From contig NWUY0300051225.1 in NCBI GenBank assembly GCA_004151065.3, positions 8,578-23,917 on the forward strand: 15,340 nt of DNA, given 5' to 3'. Positions 6,962 through 15,056 of this stretch are shown piece after piece. Below the pieces are notes generated by a model. It worked only from the letters and a program-made list of their open reading frames with translations. It was not told the DNA's origin and ran no database searches. The DNA is from Larix sibirica (lineage: Eukaryota; Streptophyta; Pinopsida; Pinales; Pinaceae). Every line of letters begins with the position of its first letter. Within the stretch, counting starts at the first letter, position 1. Made by a program: the position numbers and the translations under genes.

Positions 6962-7924
6962 ATGGCGATAGAACTGAAGCTGAGTAGAGGGAATCGCATC
7001 TATCATCCCTCGGTAATGTCTGCAATTCTCAATGCTTGATTTCCATGAATTCCAGGAAACAACATTTAACGATATCTACGCCGCAATAGTCGCCTTTGAA
7101 ATCCCAATTCTTCATTTCTGACAAGAAAAATTCGGCATCTCCTTATAAAACAATGGGATGCCCTCTTCCAGTTCAATGGTGAAAACATATTGATATATCT
7201 CTATGATTTACTTAAAAGTAGTGTAGGGTCACTTCCCACGTTCTGTTACTGCATTTCTAACTCAAATCAAATAAATTCTTCACACGCTGTCAAATTGCCC
7301 TGCGGTTTGGCCGTATGGTATTAAAACTTTTAACTTACTACTGAGCTGTACAGTCTTTTGATCTATTTTTCTCCTGTGCTGTATAGGAGATCATTGATGG
7401 AACAGTGGTCATCACTACTTCCACAGCCATTTCCCATCAAGGAATCCGTGTTAATATTAATGGTTGTGTTAATTTACAGGTTTGTAACTTTTAAAACTAA
7501 AAAGAATTTTGAATACTAAGTGAAGTAAAATGTATGCTAAAAGGATTTAGGATTTAGTGGTTGTGATTTATATGAAGTTGTCGCTATCTCACTACAGCAT
7601 CATATTCCTATGTTAAGATTTCTTTTCAGATTAATACCTCTTCTTTCCAATCATGTTTTCTTATTTACATATGTCCATTATCGACCTTTGGAAGCACTTT
7701 TTTTTAGCAGATGATGGTTTCTATATATTTAGAGTTTTATAATTTATTTCAAGTGGAATAATCTAGGTATATGTAAAAATAAGGCGTTTTGTTTAATGTG
7801 GCTAATTAGTGCTATTAACAAATATGGTCTTGACGTATAAATGTTTGATTGCTTGGCAGCTTAGCTCAGGAACTATTGGAGTAATTGAGTCCCTCTACAG
7901 CTCCATAAAGCCAATTCCCATTAT
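6962..7924 (+). CDS. VPS26C: VPS26C (DSCR3-like) retriever/retromer-like subunit, exons 1-3, partial
   Basis: VPS26C is an arrestin-fold protein of the retromer-related (retriever) complex that sorts membrane cargo from endosomes. Exon 1 is 6962-7012 (17 codons, MAIELKLSRGNRIYHPS). Exon 2 is 7387-7479 (31 codons, including TAISHQGIRV and GCVNLQ). Exon 3 is 7860-7924 (LSSGTIGVIESLYSSIKPIP, then an incomplete codon). Introns of 374 and 380 bp have GT-AG ends and join in frame; exon 3 ends at GTAAGT with two bases of a codon. The blocks RIYHPSE, ISHQGI, VNLQL, GVIESLY and KPI match, in order, the N-terminus of plant and animal VPS26C as I know it. VPS26A/B paralogues start differently. About 69 residues are seen of roughly 300 in the family. 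The ATG is followed by GCG and is the only start that opens this frame. No fourth exon is recognisable to the window end. Confidence 0.88.
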
Positions 7925-8600
7925 GTAAGTGTGGTATGTCTATACAATGCAAAGCTTGTTTCAGCAGAAGGCTGTATACAGGTCATACAGTACAATACTC
8001 TTCCCTAAAATTTGAATGTGCTCATCTCAATGTAAAGAAAGTTAGGAAGTTTTCTTCGCCGTGCCGTGATTTGATTATTACGAACAGTCAGAATGGTATT
8101 GTCTTTTTTTTTTAAACATTCTTAACTAAATTAATTTCAATATAGGTGCTCCATGTGCCAAATGCCACATTGATTGACTATGACTTCAGGCAACCTGTTG
8201 CCAAAAACTGTAAGTTGAAAACAGCACGAACAGGTTTTTGGGAGTGACAGTGGCTGGTGTTCATCGAGGGCAGGAAACTTGGGGTAGACATCTGTTGGAG
8301 ATGGTAGGAAATAGGAGATAGTCAGGATATGGGAAAGGAAGCTTCCATCAGAAATTGGTATCTTCACATTAAATGAGAGAAAAACGATTTTTTTCTTGAT
8401 GTAATGCTTCTTGAAAAATAAAGGAGTATATAATTTAAAGTTACATCTTGATACATAGCTGACATGGACAACAAAATGCCCAATGGCAATATTGTGTTTG
8501 ACAAAATTTTATCCTTCTCCTCAGGAAAAACCTTGATAATCATCGTTCTAAATGTTCGTTGTTGGCTGTTCATTATTTCTGTGTTCATTTAAGTGAATTG
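7925..8600 (+). other. Start of VPS26C intron 3 with an exon-like segment
   Basis: After the GTAAGT donor there is no homologous exon. A T-rich tract and ATATAG at 8140-8145 form a good acceptor, and GTAAGT at 8210 a good donor, bounding a 64-nt segment (8146-8209). Spliced to exon 3 it would meet a stop after nine codons. Read in another phase it is open (LHVPNATLIDYDFRQPVAKN) but unlike VPS26C. No function is assigned. Confidence 0.45.
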
Positions 8601-8638
8601 GTATTTCCTAAGGTACAGCTACTGCGCATATTAGGAGA

Positions 8639-8792
8639 TTACCCCATGGCTAGTTGGTAAATGCATTCAACTTTAGAGGCAGAGGCGCAAGGTTCAAAAT
8701 TCATAGAATGCTCCCCCATTGTTAAAGTGGGTGACTGTATTACAGTGGAGTTGGGGATCATAGGCTATAGCTCCCCACAATTCAAACAAAAA
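8639..8792 (+). mobile_element. tRNA-derived SINE
   Basis: A tRNA-like head carries an A-box-like tggctagttggt (8647-8658) and a B-box-like ggttcaaaattc (8691-8702). Their start-to-start spacing is 44 bp, as in tRNA genes. The body continues with ctgtattacagtggagttgg and ends in an A-rich acaattcaaacaaaaat. A SINE uses these internal RNA polymerase III boxes and borrows LINE enzymes. I see no acceptor-stem pairing, so it is not a functional tRNA gene, and no clear target-site duplication. Confidence 0.6.
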
Positions 8793-8968
8793 TATGTACT
8801 TATAAACAAAGAAAGGTAGACTGCGTCTTAAGTTAATTTGGCTTTAATTTAATGTTAGCTTAGATGCTAGTTAGTCGTAGGTGAGAATTTTCTAAAGAAA
8901 ACGAAACGACTGCCGCCTGCTTGGAGGTTTCCAGAAATGGGTAAAAACTTTTGGGGATTTTTTGAGAG

Positions 8969-9076
8969 TTCTAGAATGTCTTGCCATCAGTTTCTGGCAT
9001 CTCAAGCAGTTTCCCAAACTGGAAAACTTTCCTTGGCCAATTGGAAACAGTGTCCAAGATTCATAGACTTCAGGCT
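8969..9076. repeat. Direct repeat, unit 1 (108 bp)
   Basis: Aligns without gaps to 9195-9302 at an offset of 226, with 96 of 108 positions identical by eye. Both begin ttctagaatg and end with ttcaggct. The sequence just upstream (8905-8968, ctgccgcctgcttggaggtt) is not repeated. Confidence 0.9.
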
Positions 9077-9194
9077 TAAATTAGCCATAAAATGTATATC
9101 TCAGTTTGTTTTGTATGTTGATAGGGAGTATTAAATTGTTAATGACTAACTTTAGACAAAAAACGATTCTATAATGAATAAGATCTACGGGGAC

Positions 9195-9302
9195 TTCTAG
9201 AATGCCTTGCTAGCAGTTTCTGGCATCTCATGCAATTTCCTAAACTGGAAGACTGTCCCGGGCAAATTGGAAACAGTGTCCAAGATTCATAGATTTCAGG
9301 CT
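9195..9302. repeat. Direct repeat, unit 2 (108 bp)
   Basis: Second copy of the 108-bp unit, 118 bp downstream of the first. Such a pair could be two pieces of one LTR or a local duplication. The family is not recognised. Confidence 0.9.
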
Positions 9303-9506
9303 CATATTATATTAGACCCAATGCTTCTTCCAGTGGCCCATGACAGATTCACCATCACCATTTTAGGATCACAGTTCTTGGATCCACTCTCCTTTGGACT
9401 AGCTCTCTTCATACATCTCCTTGTAGATATTGTTCTTCGAGACCGTCTCTTCTCTTATAGAACTAGGGTTTGTTTGAGTTCTGCTTTTTATCTTTTATTT
9501 TTTTAT

Positions 9507-9570
9507 ATGAGCTACTTTTACGCTCCCACTTTGTATTGTTCCTTGGTATGAGCTACTTTTATGCTCCCAC
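9507..9570. repeat. Short tandem repeat, 23-bp motif twice, 41-bp period
   Basis: atgagctacttttacgctcc (plus cac) at 9507-9529 recurs at 9548-9570 with one substitution. A weaker third version, gacctacttttgtggtc, follows at about 9580. Confidence 0.9.
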
Positions 9571-9609
9571 AGTCCCATTGACCTACTTTTGTGGTCATTT
9601 GTTGGACAT

Positions 9610-10360
9610 TAATAAAATTATCTTATCTAGAAATTCAGACACAACAAACTGCTATCTAGTTGATAAGAGGTGGCTAGTTGCCTCTAGGGAGTATTTGAGC
9701 AAAGGAAGATAGTCCATTGAGATACCCATTGACTCCAAAAGATTTGAGACCCTAGCAAACCAACATCATGCACGACCCAGAAGGTTAGTTGAGGCAATGA
9801 ACTTTGATGATATGTAGGCTAAGTATGGATACTTGTCCTGCCCCTTTGTCAAGTTGGAAAAACTCTGAATGCAGTGTAGAAGTGAAACAAGGCTGAACAC
9901 TGTCTTGAGCCAGAATGTTCAGGCACTGAACTCGACAAGAATGATCGGTTGAGGTACTATCTGCTTGCATTCGATGATGCGACGAAGGAGAAGGGTTTGC
10001 ACTCTCTTGATTGAGGCCCAGTCGGACTCTAGGAAACAAGGCCCCCAAACCTTAGAGCCATAAAGTATTGCGAGCTGGACAAGGTATCCATGAGGGATAT
10101 CTTGGACTGAATGTCCTGAAAGTGGTGTTGGAAACACCATCTCTTGAGGATGGCTAACGATTTGTAACCTTGTTGATTTGAGGCTGAAGAGCATGTCTCA
10201 AGCTGAAGCGAGTCCCTAAGGATTGCACCCCCAAATAAGTATAGGTGTTGGTAATTTTAATCTCCTCCTTTTTGAAAAAGAAATGGTGATCCAAAAGAAC
10301 CTTCTTTGACCCATTGAAGATCATTGCCTTGGTTTTACTTGGGTTGATCATCAATTGTCA
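9610..10360 (-). pseudogene. LINE ORF2 C-terminal region after RT
   Basis: Continuing on the minus strand, the frame reads INPSKTKAMIFNGSKK (about 10345-10300), TNTYTYLGVQSLGTRFSLR (thumb-like region), AILYGSKVWGPCFLESDWAS and IKRVQTLLLRRIIECKQ. After frame changes, KYPYLAYISSKF, CWFARVSNLLESMGI and LPLLKYSLEATSHLL follow down to about 9640. This pattern follows the RT of many plant LINEs, including the YLG and LYG..WGP blocks. At least three frameshifts are needed to join the pieces, and I do not join them here. Confidence 0.8.
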
Positions 10361-10377
10361 AAGGTCACAAAAAACTG

Positions 10378-11160
10378 TCAAAGCATCAAGCTGTCTTTGC
10401 AACTCATTCGGGGATCAAGCCAAGAGGACCACATTGCCAACAAAGAGCAAGATAGATATAAAAACTTGGTGGAGGAGGCACCCATCTCCATCCTGGATGT
10501 GATCTTGTAGAAAGGATTCATGCTCATCGATGTGGATACCAAATAAGGTAGGGGATAGTGTGCATCCTTGTTTGACTCCAATGGTACTCTTGAAAACATA
10601 TGACATCTTGTGAACAGTGTGGAGACAACAAGGACCGACTCATATAGGCACATAATGGTTGTTAATAGTGTCGCATAAATGCTAATGTGTTTGAGTCTCT
10701 CGAAAAGGGCCTCCTGGGTGACAGAGTCAAAGGCTGCTTTCCAAAAGTCTTCAAAGTAGCAGTAGAATTTCGAAGAAAGATGTGCCTCCTCAATAATGTC
10801 TCGGAGAGTAAAAATGTTATAAGTAGTTTTATGCACAAGTTGGAGTCTAGCCTAGGCTCTAGCTCTAAGGTGTCTCAACTCAAGTTCTATATAAAGCTTC
10901 AAATGGAGAACCTCAACTTAGCTTAGAAAACATGTGACCCACCATGATCGTCCTATAGTTATTTGGATCCGTGATGGGGCCCTATTTGTGGATCTAGTGA
11001 ATAGTGTGGTGTGATCAAGTTTGTGGAAAATTGGTACGGACAATATGGTTGAATAGGTCTTCTAGGTGACTATCTAGAGCATTTTTGAAGAACTCTGTTT
11101 GAAACCCCTCCTCATCAGTGACTTTGTTGGTATTCATCCCCCATGTTACCTCTTTGATGT
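10378..11160 (-). pseudogene. LINE reverse transcriptase, catalytic box lost
   Basis: The minus strand reads DEEGFQTEFFKNALDSHLED and FNHIVRTNFPQT, then DPNNYRTIMVGHMFSK (about 10980-10930), an RT motif-1 region. Next come NIFTLRDIIEEAHLSSKF (about 10820-10765), an FDSVTQEALFERLKH block (motif A region) and, after a frameshift, STIGVKQGCTLSPTLFGIHI (about 10588-10530). Then comes ILLFVGNVVLLA (about 10453-10415), where the FADD-type catalytic box is replaced: Gly at 10436-10438 and Asn at 10433-10435. Several stops lie in the N-terminal third. In a working LINE this enzyme copies the RNA onto nicked DNA. Confidence 0.9.
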
Positions 11161-11203
11161 CATGGTATGAGAATAAGTGAGAAGAAGGGGGGGGAGAGGT
11201 GAC

Positions 11204-11602
11204 CTAAATCAAGGGTTTCCTTGGGTCATAATATAGAGTGGAGGTATGGGAGAACATGGTGTGAGGGTCCAGATCAGGTGTGAGTGGGGAATGATGGGGG
11301 AAGATGGTGCACCAAAATCTTTTGGGGGAGTGGACAAGGGAAGCGTGCAAGTCATGTCTCCTCTGTGAGATGAAGAGGCATTTCTTGTGGTGGAGGAGGT
11401 GATGGTAGGAAGCTTTTAGTCTAGAATAGGAATGGTGATCTTGAGAAAAGGCATGACAAAGCTGGCTATGGAGAGCTTTGCAAATTGCATCATACCACTT
11501 GTTCATGGGGCATGAGCTAGGCTTTGGAGAGTGGGGAGTGGACTTGGTGATGTGGGTATAGGATTTTGCATTATTGCTTCCTAGATGGTGGAGGAAAGAC
11601 AT
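11204..11602 (-). pseudogene. LINE linker between endonuclease and RT
   Basis: This 132-residue open stretch, one of the least damaged parts of the element, reads NKWYDAICKALHSQL, then SYSRLKASYHHLLHHKK, SQRRHDLHASLVHSPKRFW and PDLDPHTMFSHTSTLYYDP. The WYD...C..A motif followed by a Lys/Arg-rich helix is typical of the segment joining endonuclease and RT in LINE ORF2. The ATG shown is arbitrary, since the natural ORF2 would be continuous with the flanks. Confidence 0.75.
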
Positions 11603-11899
11603 TCGTATTTGGCAGATGCAGAGTTGAGGAATGAAAATGGGGAGTAAGAAGTTAACATCTAGTAGAGGTGGGATGGAAAAGTATTTTGCTCTCCCTTATT
11701 ACAAAGGATAGTAGTTGGGATGGGCTCGATGATAGTGGAGCCATGGGAGGGGAAGGGTTGACTCAGAGGGAGAAAGAAAGGAGGGCATGGTCAGTTAAGG
11801 GAATGGGGGTTATTGATAAATGTTGCACAAAAGATAATAGGTCCTGGATGGTCATTATATAATCCAAACCAGCTCCCTTTCTATGTGAAGTGTTGGAAA

Positions 11900-12565
11900 G
11901 CAGAGAAGCAAGGGAGTCTGTTCAGGATTGATAGTTTGTGAGATTTCTCGAGCTATAGGAGGTGCTTGCCATAAGTTGTAATGGGCCCCAAATCATTGTC
12001 TGACAATCTGTGAAGTCCCACTGACTTTTGGTCCATCTCCTTAGTACAAAACACATCGCCTTAGCAATCATGGAGAGGGATTTGGAGAGCTCTAGTGTGG
12101 GCATTAAAGCCACCCAGAAGAATGACCTCCCCAATTTTTGAATACTGAGTAATATTGACATATAAATCTAGGTAGGGATCTCCAATTGAGTCACTATGAA
12201 TAACAACCGATGATGAGGTTGGAGGGAAGTAGCAAACTGTTATGTAGATGTCTTTGGAAAGATGTCAAGGATCTGATCCAAATCCACATGAACTTGGTTG
12301 ACTTGTCTAATGCTACCACAGAGTCTTTGTTTTAGCTGGATTCCCTTACCAAACAAGATACCCCACTTGAGCCTCTAACACCACATGAACATCTAGTCTC
12401 CTATCTACAGGCTATAAACCAATGGTAATCAACAATGTCTGGGAGTAACTTGATAGGGCTTCCATGGGTCTTGGTGACAAAAAGGATGTCTGACAACCTG
12501 AGGGCATCATAAATCACGCTCGATGATGACCAAAAGGATCCATTGTTGTTCCAACAACCTACTGA
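11900..12565 (-). pseudogene. LINE APE-type endonuclease, catalytic residues changed
   Basis: This domain would nick target DNA to prime reverse transcription. It opens with GCWNNNGSFW (12560-12530), the WN.G motif that starts APE-like endonucleases, followed by YDALRLSDILFVTKTHGSP and LLPDIVDYHWF. In this family the motif is normally a Glu-containing ETH; here the codon at 12470-12472 is AAG (Lys). Further on, VILLGGFNAHTRAL (around 12125-12085) is the GDFNA motif, but the codon at 12109-12111 is GGC (Gly) in place of Asp. A stop follows FIACR, and the later part is shifted in frame. The domain cannot be active. Confidence 0.85.
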
Positions 12566-12613
12566 GATGCACTCTCCTTATTGCCTTTCCAACCTTGCAT
12601 GTCATTTAGAAAA

Positions 12614-13304
12614 CTATGGATGGGGTTCCCAACTCGGGGAGAAGGAATACTGAATGACATCCTTAAGGTTTTTAATGATCGCCCATTTCCTTGCTTGTCG
12701 TGCTGCCATAACCAGTGCCTTGGAGGTTTTAAGCTCCGTGACTTGTGTTCTGGTGAGATCTTCATCTAGAAAGATATTGTTGGGAAGGGAGAACAACTTT
12801 CATTTAGCCCTAAGGGCCAGAAGATGATTAACCACATGCCTAAACCAGATAAATAGAGTGGAGTCAGATCCAAGCCAAGCCCTTTCAAGGGTCACACCAG
12901 GGAGGTTCAGGGTGTCCCTAAGGAACATGGCTCGAACCTCCATGGGGTCTGGGGAAGGATGATCCAAAGGAAGCTCCCTCACCTTGAGGTTTAGTTCCCT
13001 TGCCCACCTAGTGCACTCCTTAATAAGCTTAGCCTGCATGACTTCCTCAATTGCCGTAAGAGGGGGGGACTTTGTCTCGTCCACTAACCACTTGTGCCCA
13101 TGAATTAATGTGTGTTTTAATTTGTTTAAAGGTGGCTTGTTGGGTTCTGATCTCCTCATGCTTGGTTCTAAGGTTGAGGATTTTTGTGTGCAAGGTGTCA
13201 TTCAGGGGGTGAAGGGAATCCCACACTTTGTTTTCATTCATTAATTTCTTGAGGGATAATTTCTCCAATTCCACATCATAGACTTTGTTCGAGAGAGTGA
13301 ACAT
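12614..13304 (-). pseudogene. LINE ORF1-like RNA-binding protein, broken
   Basis: ORF1 proteins bind element RNA and form the transposition particle. The N-terminal open stretch (13304-13047) is rich in charged and Leu residues, with heptad-like spacing around LEKLSLKKLMNENKVWDSLH and LRTKHEEIRTQQATFKQIKT, suggesting a coiled coil. A frame change near 13190 leads to an open stretch to 12803 with PDPMEVRAMFLRDTLNLPGV and LERAWLGSDSTLFIWF, resembling an RNA-recognition-type C-terminal domain. An in-frame TGA at 12800-12802 follows LLALRAK. The same frame then continues with LPNNIFLDEDLTRTQVTELK and ARQARKWAIIKNLK to 12614. The true start may lie further 5', up to about 13715. Confidence 0.75.
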
Positions 13305-13719
13305 TTCCTATTGTACCTGTTCCAGGAATTTAGCCAAACTATGAATCTGGGTAGTTAATAAAATTGGGCTTGTTTAAACTGTGCTATTGGACTCATGGTT
13401 GACACATGTAAATTGTTGTTCCTCTATTTATCTATTCTAAAGATTTGTCTTTTGTTGTTTTGCCAATGTTGGAACTGTTTATGATTCCGAGTGCTTTTGC
13501 TATCATCTCCATTGATTGAGGGAGATGGATTTACTTATAGTAAAGGATCTGGAAGGATGATCCGTAAAGGGGTTAAAGTTATAGGTAAATAGGGTGGGGT
13601 CCACAGTGAGCTTGGACCAATCTTGGGCTGTGACATCAGATTCAATTAATGGTTGATCAACACTCAGTAAATCCATAGCTTTCAATACCTTGAATAGAGG
13701 TTGTGGGTTGAGCACAAGG

Positions 13720-14220
13720 GTGAGAGGGAGTTCGTAGGGTTGGTCGACAAGAGCGAGGGGATGGGGAGAGCCGAAGCTGAGAGAGTAGGGCTGATGATGA
13801 TGGTTGACTCAAGACAAGAAAGAAACGTTGGGGGGCAATGTGGCCGAACAATCAAGTAGAGGAGGTACTGACGATAGAAAATAATCATTTTGTGATAGGG
13901 TCGACCAAAATCCAACTAGCAAATATCAAGGTCCAATGATGAATAGATGGTTGACCAGGGCAAGATGGGTAACATTTGACCAATGAGGGTTGACGAGAAT
14001 TGACTGGTGATAGATGGATGACCAATGCGATTGAGTGTCGATGGGGTTAGATGACCAACGGGGGTGATGGGATGGGGATTTGCACTATGGAGCTCTGCCT
14101 TTCTCGAAGGACATAAGTTAGAGATGGTCAGACTCCAAGATTCAAAAGAAAATCTATGCAAAGGTTCTGCACTCAACAAGCATGCAAACACTGTTTTTCC
14201 AAGCAATGAGAGCAAGGAAA
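13720..14220 (-). other. Probable LINE 5' leader; no intact gene
   Basis: Minus-strand open stretches of 64-99 codons here overlap each other in different frames and have low-complexity Ser/Pro/Thr-rich composition, so I do not call genes. The plus strand carries repeated TTGAC(C/T) motifs. This may be the LINE 5' untranslated region and promoter, or a separate repeat. Confidence 0.4.
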
Positions 14221-14669
14221 AAATTAAAAAATGCTAAATTGGTTTGAGTGGAACACCCAAAAAAGGTTACGACATGTAATGGATTGCCAGAAATTCAAGT
14301 TAGATCATTTGACCATTAATTAGACATTGTTAATGGCATAGGTCAATCTTAATGATTTGATATCAACAACATGTCAATTAGAAGTAACCACATGATATTT
14401 TTTGTGTTATTCTTCTTTCTTCATACATCACTTTCAAAAACCATTCTACTAACCTCCCAACGATTGTGTTCAAATGTTAGTCTCAAAAGGCCTTATGCTT
14501 CCACTTTTGTAATAGTCATTGTAATTATTTTAATAAATATTTACAACTTTTATGATTTGTGTGATGTCGATTTAACAGTCAACATGATGTTTAGTATTGT
14601 GGCCCCCAATAGACAACATAATGCCAACATGTTTTAATTACGAATATCAAGAAGGGAAACTTAAGAGAA
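14221..14669. other. No gene seen; possible further LTR or intergenic sequence
   Basis: AT-rich sequence. An 88-codon plus-strand frame at 14371-14637 has a hydrophobic start, but no family resemblance or coding character. It may belong to the neighbouring copia LTR, whose outer border is uncertain. Confidence 0.4.
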
Positions 14670-15043
14670 TCCTATTGGAAATATGTGCTCAAGTTAGGTT
14701 GGATATTTCCATAGGAGTTTTTATATAGCTTTCAAATATCTAACACTCGCCAAAAGATACTATCACGGGTTTGGAGGAAATTCATATAGATTATGTAAGG
14801 TGTGAGATTCTATTACATTGTCATCTCCGTTAGACCTAGGAAACTCAAAGCTGGATTGATTTTGCATTAATGTGAATGTCATATTAATACATGAGAAGTG
14901 ACCTTTGGATTTCATCTTCCAAGAGGTCCTTTGGACTTCTCAATGACTCTTTGTGTCAGTTTATTATTAGGAAATTGAAAATACAATCTATTAGTTTTCA
15001 TATTTACAATATACCATAATCCCGTAGGATTAGGTATTCAACA
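14670..15043 (-). repeat. Copia 3' LTR, minus strand (outer end uncertain)
   Basis: On the minus strand an LTR starts TGTTGAATACC at 15043, directly after a polypurine tract. The outer end is not certain. At 14673 the plus strand reads tattggaaatatg, close to the TGTTGGAAATATG terminus common in plant copia LTRs, which suggests a border there with one changed base. A TATA-like tatataaa (minus strand, about 14727-14720) lies close to that border, which argues that the LTR may extend further left. The other LTR lies outside the window. Confidence 0.6.
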
Positions 15044-15056
15044 TCCCCCCCCTTAA
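15044..15056 (-). promoter_or_regulatory. Copia polypurine tract, minus strand
   Basis: The minus strand reads ttaagggggggga immediately before TGTTGAATACC. A purine run with eight G next to an LTR start is the plus-strand primer site of the element. Confidence 0.75.

Larger units (their letters stand above)
9610..13900 (-). mobile_element. Non-LTR retrotransposon (LINE), nearly complete, dead
   Basis: Read on the minus strand, the order is an ORF1-like RNA-binding protein (about 13304-12614), an APE-type endonuclease (about 12565-11900), a linker (11602-11204), reverse transcriptase (about 11160-10378) and a C-terminal region (10360 to about 9610). That is the layout of plant LINEs with an APE endonuclease. 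Related-looking but unframed sequence extends to about 14215 at the 5' side and perhaps 9330 at the 3' side, so ends are approximate. No poly(A) tail or target-site duplication was found. Many stops and frameshifts interrupt it, and catalytic residues of both enzymes are changed. I cannot fix the clade. Confidence 0.88.

Noticed and set aside
8137-8588. Two minus-strand ORFs (76 and 74 codons) in VPS26C intron 3
   Set aside because: No family resemblance; the first overlaps an exon-like plus-strand segment and is probably chance.
8641-8710. A functional tRNA gene
   Set aside because: Box spacing fits, but there is no acceptor or anticodon stem pairing, and an A-rich tail follows; a SINE fits better.
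8937-9551. Plus-strand ORFs over the 108-bp direct repeats
   Set aside because: They use different frames of the same repeat, as expected of noncoding repeats; the 3' part overlaps likely LINE sequence on the other strand.
11668-11862. Plus-strand ORF opposite the LINE
   Set aside because: Shadow of LINE coding sequence on the minus strand.
13503-14215. Several minus-strand Ser/Pro-rich ORFs as a separate host gene
   Set aside because: Overlapping frames of similar length with low-complexity content and no motifs; more likely LINE leader.
14371-14637. 88-codon plus-strand ORF with a hydrophobic, signal-peptide-like N-terminus
   Set aside because: AT-rich sequence gives hydrophobic Phe/Leu/Ile runs by chance; no known motif, no promoter or splice context.
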